Assembly (NCBI RefSeq): GCF_000002425.4
Contig: NC_037266.1
Span: forward strand, 5,583,443-5,647,442
Reading direction: 5' to 3'
From: Physcomitrium patens
Lineage: Eukaryota > Streptophyta > Bryopsida > Funariales > Funariaceae
DNA: 64,000 nucleotides
The notes beneath the pieces are model-generated. The model did no database searches, had not been told where the DNA came from, and saw only the letters and a program-made list of their open reading frames with translations. This document shows positions 13,762-22,829 of the stretch, piece after piece. A program made the position numbers and the translations under genes. Numbering within the stretch: the first letter of the stretch is position 1; each line of letters begins with the position of its first letter.

Positions 13762-14639
13762 ATGACATTTTATAAAAAAATGAGAAAGTATCTTATATTT
13801 ATTTTATTAATATTATGCATCAAATTTCTAAAAATATGTAATACTTACATGACATATACATTGCACATTGTGATTTAAAACTTTACAATATTTTGTTTAA
13901 TATCATAGAAACAAAAATTATGAATGAGATTTTTCAACATGCTATTATTAAAGCAATTTATTTTGGAATATTTAAGATTAAAGTTGGAAGAAATCCAAAA
14001 ATTATTGAGAATAAGAAGCCTTATGATACTATTGTATATAAGGCTCTTGAGTTATTAAAAGCCAAATTTTAAACAATGACAATATATCCTTTTGAAGCAA
14101 ATGTTTATTTATTTGTAATAATATGTTATCAAAACTCTTTCAAAAAAAGATATTTGATAATATTTTTAAAGTAAGAAAGATAAAAAAAATTGAAATAAGT
14201 AAAAGACCACTTTTGTATTTGAATTGTAATGAATTAATTGAGCTTATTAGAGAATATTAGAACTTATATTCATTGCAATGATCAAATTTTTTAAATATTT
14301 ATAAAAGATTAAACTTATTAAAATATAATTTTTTAGCTAGAATTAATATAGAAAATGCACCATACTTTGGAGCATCAAAAATAATTATTATTATAATATA
14401 GGATTTTAAAAAACTTATATTAGATTACTATTGATAAGATTTATATTTAAATTTCTATTTAAATAGATACATAATAAATTTCTTGAATTTATTTTATTTT
14501 ATATTTTCACACTCTTTTATGTTATAGTAATAATCAAATATCTTATCATGAGCACAAGTTGGTAAAACTAGATTAAAATGTAACATATGTATTATTATTA
14601 TTCTTTTGTTAGTTTATAGTTTAATTTTTAATTGTAGTT

Positions 14640-15390
14640 TGATTTACCTGATGAAGAAATATTTGGTAGAATAGAATGTTTATAAGAAATAAAATAAAAA
14701 TATACAAATAAAGTAATAGTATTGTGTATTATTGGAATGTATTAAATAAACAAGAATACAATAGCAAAAATCTATATGGACTAATGCAAAAGATATACAA
14801 TACATTATGCTTTGTTAAATGCATTAAAAATCTTGGTGATTGTTATACAACTACTTATATTATTTTAAAAGAATTCAAAGTCAAATCAAAACCAAAAGAT
14901 GTATAAGAAGCTCAAAAAATATTTAAGTCATTTATGATGAAAAACAAAACCATCTTGGTCTTTGACAATGTGAAGAATCAAAGTCAAATTAAAGATGTTG
15001 TGCATGTTAATGATATATTTGTTAGCAATGATGGCATATTAATTGCAATAACTTGATATTTAAAAATAATAAAACATTGTGGTGAAGAACTTTATAAGTT
15101 AAATATTAAAAGACTTGATGAAGAAACAAGTTTAAGATTGTTTGTCACTCATTCTCATAGCTAAGAAAATCTGCCTAATAAATTTATTGAAGTTGGCAAA
15201 AAAATTATAAAAGCTTGAAATGGCCTACCATTGAGTCTAAAATTTATGGGAGCATTTAAAAAAAAAAAATATTACATTTTTGAGAGAAATTTCTAAAAAA
15301 GTTGAAAAAAAGAAAAGAGTTGGATAGAGCTGAAAACAATGGTAACTACAAGATTTAGAAGATATTTAAAATGACATGGATATGACCAGT
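14640..15390 (+). pseudogene. Decayed NB-ARC (NBS-LRR type) pseudogene
   Basis: One reading frame, interrupted by stops, carries NB-ARC motifs in the right order. There is a CFVKCIKNLGD segment after the P-loop position (about 14,805), then a kinase-2 motif TILVFDNVKNQSQI (about 14,950), an RNBS-B-like GILIAIT (about 15,030), a spacer with SLRLF, and the GLPLSLKFMG motif (about 15,215-15,250). In-frame stops fall at 14,904 and at three later sites, near the positions of the arginine after RNBS-B and of the residue before GLPL. The P-loop itself is eroded to WNVLNKQEYNSK where a WGxGGIGKTTL-type motif is expected. NB-ARC proteins are ATP-switched immune receptors; this copy cannot encode one. 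No leucine-rich repeats are visible downstream. The frame continues to a poorly preserved segment near 15,390. Confidence 0.78.
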
Positions 15391-18179
15391 TTTTTGATCC
15401 CTTAATTTTGGATTTTAACTTGACCTACTCTTTTATTTTTTGTATCTACAATTCAAAGATTATAAATAATTTTTTCTACAGTTTCTTAGTTTGCAAGATA
15501 TAACAATTTTGATTTGGACTTTGGAATTTTATTTTTTGTCAAAAATGAGTGATTTTAAAATTTCAAAAATACAATTGGATCTATTTGTAGATTTTTCTTT
15601 CTAAACATGTCAATGAATTTTTCCAAAAGAATATAGATTTATAAAAGATATAGAAATTTTGATCATTTTAAAAATTGCCAAAAAATCAAATTGGCTTCAA
15701 ATCTAGAAATCTTTATATTTTCGAAATCTAGATTTCACAATCCTTAACTAACATGATTTATTTTTTTTTAATCTAGTATTCAAGCTCCAAGAAATCTACC
15801 TTAAAGTAGAGTGATTGAAATTGATATGGCAGCCAACTCCTTTGCATTCAAAAATTTATCAAAAATTCTTACTAATTCCAAATTAAGTAAGTCTTATCTT
15901 TTCAAAAATCTAACAACATGAGAAATATGTTTTAAAACTTTTTATATTCAAATTCAAAATATATAGTAATTGATTAAGTAAAATCCAAGACATGTTTTAA
16001 TAATTGATACAAAAATTAAATGTATAATTATATTTTAAGGTTTAAAGGTAGCATGGCTTGTTTTTACAAAAAAAAAAGTAATAAAAGATTTAAAATTAAT
16101 AAAAAAATAACCTATAATATTTACTCAAGATTTCTAAGCAAGAATTTTAATAAAAAATGAAGCACTTTATATTCATATATACAATTAGAAGCACTACGTC
16201 TTAAAGAATGCATTAAAATGTGAGGGTAAAATTTTCTCTTTAATTTAAATTATAAGATGGCTTTAATTAAAAGCTTATTGTAATTTATGGTATAAAGTGA
16301 TAGAAAAAATAAAAAATAAACAAAGAAAAAGAACAATAAAAAAAATGAAAGACAATTTAATCAAATAATTTTATACTCTAAAAACTAATCACGATTTGTT
16401 CACTAGATTTTTACCATATAAAATGTAAAACTTATAATTAAAAAATATATTTTAAATAGGTATTTTTTTATCTTTTTAATGACATAAAAAATATTAGAAT
16501 CTAAGTTATTATAAATAAGTTATAACAATTTAAAGATAAAGAGTAAATAATAAAAAAATTAAATAAATATATTTTACCTTTAAGCTAATTTGCTTAAGAA
16601 ATCAAGAATTTGAGCTTCACTAAGATCCACAAGTAGTACATATGGATGCCTATGAGGCTTTTGTCTTATTCTCCTACCTACATCCAAGGTGCGACAATCT
16701 ATTTAGAACATATGCACCTCTTTTCTTACAATTATTACATTAGCTATTAGTCCTTCTATTTTTCATTGGTAATTTTATTTTAATTTTATTTTTGATTATA
16801 TGATGGTGTTTAAAAACATCCAATTATCAAAAAAAATATCTCTAGACCTTCGAATCTTGCTTAAGTTCTTTATAATGGCCTCACAAGATAGTAATTAATT
16901 ATTTTTATCAAAGTCTTAAAAATAAGCTTTAATTATTCTTAAAAAATTCTAAATATATTCTAAATATATTTTAGAAATCTCTATATTATTTTTATAATGC
17001 CAATATCAATTTAAAGATACTTTATTCTACCTTATTTATTTTTTGTGGTTATAGAATTAATTTAAATTAACTAAAAATATTTTTTATAAAAAAAATTAAA
17101 AAGATATGAGGTTCTATCTCATGCTTTTTCTACTTACTAACTAAAATTTAATTATTTTTCATAAATAATAAATATATATAAGGTCAATTTTTATATTGGT
17201 GTCAATAATTAAATTTTTATTTTTATAATTAAAAAAATGTTAAACCAACTAAGATATTTTTTAAGACTTATTAAGACTCAATTTTTTTTCTAATAAAACT
17301 TTTATAATTCATAAACTTCTAAATTCTAGTATATATCCAAAAATAATAAAAAAATAATCTTAATATTATTGTATATAAATAACTAAAAAGTAATTTAAAT
17401 AATTCTACAAATTAGGATATATTGGTAGGATTCACAACCACCAATAAATTTTTAAAAATAAAATAACCTAATAAAAGATGATAAATTATCATACTTAATT
17501 TTAAAAATTTAGTCAAGGTTACACCTATAACTTCTAAAATCAAGCAAGTTGAAAAATTAAATTTGACCAAAAATTGTATTTTTGTATTGAAAGTTATTTC
17601 AGAAAGACCATCAAATGACTTAATAGTTTTCTAAAATAAGTATAATTCTTTTTTATTATAAATTCTTTTATCTTAAAAAAAAAATAATAATAATACTTCT
17701 ATAGAATAATAAAGCAAGTAAGCTCATTTTGTCTATTTTTCTATCAAATTGCTTACTAAATGAAAAATAAATTACTTTCTAATTAAAAAGATATTTTATT
17801 TTTAGTACGATTTTGAGTAATATCTATTAGAAAGTCCTCACTTTATTATGGTTTAATATAAATAAAATAATTTAAAACTAATCTTAGAACAAACAAATTT
17901 TATGTAAAAGATTATACATTTCATAGTTATATTTCAATGGTATAATTTGATAGAATAGCATTGTGCAAGATAATATATTATTTTTTCTTAATTCTTATTC
18001 AAATTTTGTGAGCTTCCACAAGCTTATAGAAAAGAATATTTTTCCATCAAAAAAGTAAAAAAAAATTCAAAATTCTATTATAATAACAACATCAATAGCT
18101 TGAAAGAGCTTGGATTTACTTAAAGCATATTAATAGTGCAATATAAGAGCATTTATAAAATATATATATGTATATATAT

Positions 18180-18180
<1 letters not shown>
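15391..18180. other. Very AT-rich DNA without a recognised gene
   Basis: Composition is extremely AT-rich with many homopolymer A and T runs. A short minus-strand segment at about 16,570-16,700 translates into about 40 residues of varied composition (including RRIRQKPHRHPYVLLVDLS) before a stop. It stands out from its surroundings and may be the end of a decayed gene, but I cannot identify it. Confidence 0.5.
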
Positions 18181-18211
<31 letters not shown>

Positions 18212-18213
18212 TT
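18181..18213. repeat. (ATTT)n microsatellite
   Basis: About eight tandem ATTT units follow a short TA-rich stretch. It is a simple-sequence repeat with no sign of function. Confidence 0.9.
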
Positions 18214-18261
18214 AATAATATCTTATATCAACAAAGAAATAATAGTGACTTATAAAGATTT

Positions 18262-18420
18262 GTGAGTAAAACCAAGGCAAATAATTGCCATCAATGCCAC
18301 ATGGATGTATATGGCAACCACCTTATTATAAATGTTATAGCACAAAAAAAATGTCTTATTAGAAGTTATATCTTATATATTAAGAATATGATCAAAAGAC
18401 ATTTATATCTACCAAAATTT
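18262..18420 (+). pseudogene. Possible CXXC-type zinc-finger remnant
   Basis: A 61-codon frame contains NNCHQCHMDVYGNH followed by QKKCLIRSYILYIKN. The CHQC start and the spacing of later residues recall the CDCA7/R1-type zinc finger, in which CHQCRQK is followed by further CxxC pairs. Several expected cysteines are tyrosine or isoleucine here, so if the match is real the fragment is dead. The match is by eye, short and uncertain. Confidence 0.2.
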
Positions 18421-18917
18421 ATTTTATTTATTTATATAAGTATTTAAAAAATATAAAAAAAGATGATTTTTTTAGCTTCCTATTCAAGAATTTATAGAAA
18501 AAAATTAATACTTAATTATTTCCATCTATTATCTTATTACATAGATGAAGGCACTTATTAAGAACTATTTTTTATTAGAAGTTGTTATATATTCTATCTT
18601 AAAATAAATAAATTTTACATATAATTTCTTATTTAAGATTTTTATTAATCAAAAAAATTATTTTAATAATTCTTTAGTAGAGAAATCACTTTGGAAATTG
18701 TGGATAAAATAGATAAGATTAAGTTTTTATTATTTATAAGCTAAAAAAATTAATAAATATTAAAACAAGGATTTTAATTAAGATCATCAAGAAAATTATT
18801 AAAGATGCAAAGATGATATGGAACAAACACATTAAAAAAGCCATGTTAGTATATTGCACATTCTTCAAAATGACAATAGGATTTATTAGTTTTAGCTAAC
18901 TTATTGCTTGAAGGCCA

Positions 18918-18922
18918 TCATA
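18918..18922. repeat. Target-site duplication (left) of the Ty3 element
   Basis: TCATA directly precedes the 5' LTR and is repeated exactly at 26,664-26,668 directly after the 3' LTR. A 5-bp duplication is the usual Ty3/gypsy integration product, so the outer ends and the completeness of the insertion are well supported. Confidence 0.93.
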
Positions 18923-19487
18923 TGTCACGGCCATAATCATGTAAGCTAATAATTACATATAGAAATAGGTAGAAGTAAGTAAAAGTAGGTAAAAGTAAGT
19001 TAATTCTATAATATTTAATATGAAAGCTTCCTAGAAACTTCCTAGATACTGCTTTGACTTCATAGGTGTCTTTAATTGACTTTTTGGATTAGAAACGTGG
19101 TCAACAAGTTCGCCATGTGCCACACATGTTGTTAGCTTGAAGATCAACCTAACTATGTGGCCCATACGTAGAAAAACTTATCTTGTAAGTCAAGGCATGT
19201 GCCCTATAAAGTCAACACATATTGGAGGTCCTATAGAACGTCGCCACGTAGCTCTTAGTTAGATAATATATATAGAGACAAGAGTGAAGGCTTCTTCACT
19301 CTTGTCAACTCCTTTCTTGCTTCTAGTCTAGTTTCAAGGGTCTCTAGTTTTCTTGTCTTTTGGCAATAGCCATTCCAGTTCCTCTTTCAATATATATACT
19401 TGTTTATATATATATATTTTGTTACCTCTCTTTGAGTGAAGGCTCACTTGTCTGAATTGTTTTTTCATCAAGTTCTTGTCCTTGACA
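18923..19487 (+). repeat. 5' LTR of the chromovirus
   Basis: The 565-bp LTR starts TGTCACGG and ends CTTGACA. It differs from the 3' LTR by nine substitutions, eight of them transitions, and a 2-bp change in a TA run. A TATA-like ATAATATATATAGAG at about 19,263-19,277 precedes a GACAAGAGTGAAGGC block and is kept in all LTR copies in the window, so it is the likely U3 promoter core. Confidence 0.95.
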
Positions 19488-19728
19488 GATTGACAAGAGT
19501 GCACCTACAATATCAGAGCTTTGTCTAATCTTGATTAAGAGTGGATTACCCCTTTTTCTTGATAAGATATAAGCGTATTAGAAGTTGCGGATTACCCTCT
19601 TCTAAACTGATATTGTCTTTAGTATTTTCTTTGTCCGCAAGTCCTCTCTTCTATTTGTCTTGAGTGATATTAGACATCTTCTCTCTTCTAAGTGTTATCA
19701 TGGTAGAACTTCTTGAAATGAAAGTGCA
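19488..19728 (+). promoter_or_regulatory. Leader of the chromovirus with an atypical primer-binding region
   Basis: Plant Ty3 elements usually carry a primer site complementary to initiator-Met tRNA (TGGTATCAGAGC) within a few bases of the LTR. Here the bases after the LTR are GATTGACAAGAGTGCACC and the only similar stretch is AATATCAGAGCT at 19,510-19,521, 22 bases inside and without the leading TGG. Either the primer site is degraded, another primer is used, or the LTR edge differs from the one deduced. The remaining leader has no ORF of note. Confidence 0.45.
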
Positions 19729-20706
19729 ATGGCACAAATGCAAGAGCAATTGAGGGAGTTAATGCTTGCAATGCATCAACTCAATTTACCACCACAAGGA
19801 GCAACAAGATTGGCAGAAAGTGAAGATATAGAAATGGTTGGAGCTGCTTCAACATCTGCACCAAACCATGTCCTTTCTCCTATGGTGGAATGCCCTTCAA
19901 ATCTTAGAGAACCAAGAATTGCCCTACCCAAGAAGTTTGATGGCACCAAATCCAAGTTTCGAGGATTTATCAATCAAGTGCAACTTGTGATTGAACTTCA
20001 ACCCCAAAGCTATCCAACTCCAGGATCACAAGTTAGATTCATTGGTACGCTTCTTTCAGGTTTGGCACTATCGTGGTTTTCATCTTTTTTTGAACGACGA
20101 GATCCAATATTGGATAATCTAGAGGCTTTTTTGGTGGAGTTTCGATCCATGTATGGAGAACATGATGCAATTCGTGTTGCAACCAATAAGATCCGTATTT
20201 TACGAGAAGGCAATCGATCAGTAACGTTATATGCTTCACAATTTTGACAACTTGCAACTGATATCAAGTGGGATGATGCTGCACTTATTAGCCAATTTCT
20301 CTACGGATTACAATATGAGGTAAAAAAATTAATGCTCAACTTACCTGATCCTCAAACATTGAGTCAAGCAATTGACCTTGCTGTGAAGTGCGACAATCGC
20401 CTTTTTGAATTCCGATCTAAGAACCGTACAAGTGGACCTCAACGTTACTATAATTCAATGGCAACACCAACACCTCTTCAACACATACATTCGAAAGTAG
20501 AGGATATGCAAATTGATGCAGTACGTTTCAAACCTCTTACTGAGCAAGAAAAGACTCGTTGTCGTCAAGAAGGATTATGTTTATATTGTAGAGAACCAAA
20601 GCACACTGCTCAACATTGTCCAAAGAAATGACGCAATCACAAAATGAGGAGTATGGCTGTGAAAGAAGATAATATGTCGGAAAACGAGTTTGTCCAACTA
20701 CAATAG
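19729..20706 (+). pseudogene. gag: gag of the chromovirus, interrupted
   Basis: The frame encodes a Ty3-type capsid/nucleocapsid protein. A helical N-terminus is followed by the capsid region with PKKFDGTKSKFRGFINQV (about residues 65-82) and SGLALSWF, then a CCHC zinc knuckle CLYCREPKHTAQHC near 20,577-20,620. An in-frame TGA at 20,245 replaces what is probably CGA (arginine in the F-R-QLATD context) and the frame continues unchanged. A second in-frame TGA lies at 20,629, just after the knuckle, and the final TAG at 20,704. Both internal stops can be produced by single C-to-T changes. Gag would package element RNA into virus-like particles; this copy would give only a truncated protein. Confidence 0.88.
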
Positions 20707-21491
20707 GGATCGTGCGGCTAGAACCTTGCACAACTTCTAGTAAAGGTCCTATTCTCTCCTTAGAGCCCTCTCCTTGTTTTACATTAAATGTTATTTTAGG
20801 ACCTAAACATTACAAAGTCTCTGTCTTGTTAGATTCAGGAGCCTTAGCGTATTTTTTAGATGAAGAATTTACTAAAAGACATAGCATATCTTTAGTAAAG
20901 AAAACTAAACCTGTTCATGTAGAAGTCATAGATGGTCGTCCATTGTCTTATGGAGATATTACTCACGAAACCCTTCCTATAGAAGTAATAATCAATGGTC
21001 ATAATAGTTTTGTAGTATTTAATATCATTATATCTCCCTCTAATCCAGTCATTTTAGGTTTATCGTGGTTAGAAAAATACAACCCTCAAATAGACTGGAT
21101 TTCCGGAACTCTTACTTTCTCTAAAAGTATAACTAACAGTGTAGTTAAGCAAGTAGAGAGTCATAAGTCCAGTTCAATTAAACCTGTATTTATAGGTGCA
21201 AAAGCTTTCTTGCATGCTACTATGAAAGAATCACCATACATTATTTATGCTACACCCGTTTCTACTGGTGAAAAGTCTTCAAGTGGCATTCCAAGCCAAT
21301 ATCAAGAATTTCAAGATGTATTTGAAAAAAAGAATGCGGATACACTCCCGGAACATTGTCCCTATGATTGCTCAATTGACCTTCAAGAAGGAGCACAACC
21401 ACCATTCGGACCAATCTATAGTTTATCACAAAATGAATTGGCTGAACTCAAGGAGTATATTGAAGAAAATCTAGCCAAGAATTTCATACGC
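20673..21491 (+). pseudogene. pol: pol part 1: protease and start of reverse transcriptase
   Basis: The frame is offset by -1 from gag and overlaps it by about 30 bases. It contains the aspartic protease motif LLDSGALAYF with DSGA as the catalytic triad (about 20,828-20,857), then a spacer and the beginning of the reverse transcriptase region up to EENLAKNFIR. At 21,491 the coding sequence is cut by a nested insertion. The downstream continuation [10 protein letters not shown] at 22,843-22,872 matches what should follow directly. The insertion length plus duplication shifts the frame by one, which explains why the remainder lies in another frame. Confidence 0.88.
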
Positions 21492-21737
21492 TGTCGTATT
21501 GTAACATGAGTATACCATGAAAATATAAAGAAAGGGGACTTTTATTAATGTTCAGTTACCTAGAATATTGGGAGCAACGACCAACTCCAGTGCAAATATT
21601 AAGTGGCCAGGTTCTGTCACCCCGTTACAGTCAGCCGGGGCATACTGAAATGCTCCGTTCGATTCCAATAACGAGAGTCAGTAGGAAGGGAAAGGACCAA
21701 TTCACACGACGGGTGAGCCTGGTTCGAAGAGCCAATT

Positions 21738-21960
21738 GGATCCAATTTCAAGAATCCAATCCGGGTCCTCTTACCCAATATGAGACCTGAATTGGTCGGG
21801 CAACCCAATGCAGTCTAATTACGAGAAAATCCAGGTCTTACTACGCGCCTCAGCCAATCTGACGTGAAGGACTAATTTGATCCAATTTTGGGAACATCCG
21901 GATCTTACTACTGGACTCTTAGCCAATATGAGACTTGAATTGGTCGGGCGACTCAATGTG
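21738..21960. repeat. Two-copy 148-bp tandem repeat in the nested LTR
   Basis: The block at about 21,738-21,810 (GGATCCAATTT...TGAATTGGTCGGGC) recurs at about 21,880-21,958 with a spacing of 148 bases measured at the TGAGACCTGAATTGG core. A second, 33-bp duplication (AGCTCTGACG...GGATCCA) lies at 22,069-22,135. Repeats of this kind are common in LTR U3 regions. Confidence 0.75.
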
Positions 21961-22191
21961 GTCCTGATTACGGGATTTCGGTTCTGTTTCAAGCTGTCCT
22001 GTTCTCTGTGCCATTTCAGGGAACGTTGTTTTCGGTAAAAAGATCTCTTAAAGGTAAAAATGGGGGAGAAAGCTCTGACGACGAGAGCCCATTTCGGATC
22101 CAAGCTCTGACGGTGGGAGCCAATTCCGGATCCAAGACGGAAGATTGAAGAAATTCAGAGGATAAGGTTAGGGGAGAGAATAAGTTTTTTT

Positions 22192-22202
22192 GGGGGGGGG
22201 GG
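22192..22202 (+). repeat. Poly-G run inside the nested LTR
   Basis: Eleven consecutive G residues are flanked by T runs on both sides. The length is exact only if the assembly handled the homopolymer correctly. Confidence 0.85.
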
Positions 22203-22829
22203 TTTTTTTAAATGGGATTTTTTGGATCGAAGAGCTAGCTTCAAGCTCTTTTCAAGGTCACTAGTTTGGTTTCATTAGGGTTTGTGGAGGGAGAGCTAGC
22301 TTCATACTTCGGGCGGGAAAAGAAGACAGAGAATTGGGTTTTTTTTCTTCATAGGGTTTTGGGAAGACTGAGGCAATCGTTGCTGAAGTCAGTGTTGTAA
22401 TGGTGAATCGGGATTTTTAATGAAGTGGGTTTGATTACTCTTGACTGTTTTGTGAAATCGAGTTACGTCTGTGATGAAGAATTAAAAGGGTGTCTATAGG
22501 ATTGAGTATGCGGAGTGAATGAAATTTATTGGGTTAATCTAACAAGACAGTCAGTGGATACAAGATCGTGAGTATAAAGCGGTATCGAAGATTAGCAGTT
22601 TGGATTGTTCGGGGTTCTCTGTAACGTCTAGAGACCTACCGGCTGTGGCAAAAAGGACTTCGACAAGCAGTCGAAGGGCATCTGTATAGATTTATGGTGT
22701 ATTCTTGCAGTTGTTTGTATTCCAATAGTCAAAAACCGATAAACTACTTGAATATTGGCGAATCTCCATACTACCTTCTACAACCAGATGTCCGACGCGT
22801 TCTCGAGCAAGAAAGCACATAATACGACA

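Larger units (their letters stand above)
21492..22829. mobile_element. Nested LTR-like insertion inside pol (probable solo LTR)
   Basis: The 1,338-bp insert begins TGTCGTATT and ends AATACGACA, so its ends are perfect 9-bp inverted repeats of the TG...CA type. It is flanked by ACGC on the left and ATGC on the right, a 4-bp duplication with one C-to-T change in a CpG. Excising the insert and one copy restores the continuous pol frame. It has no coding sequence and no internal priming site, so a solo LTR of another retrotransposon family is the simplest reading; a non-coding terminal-repeat element is the alternative. It is more GC-rich than its surroundings and contains internal tandem repeats. 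Confidence 0.82.
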
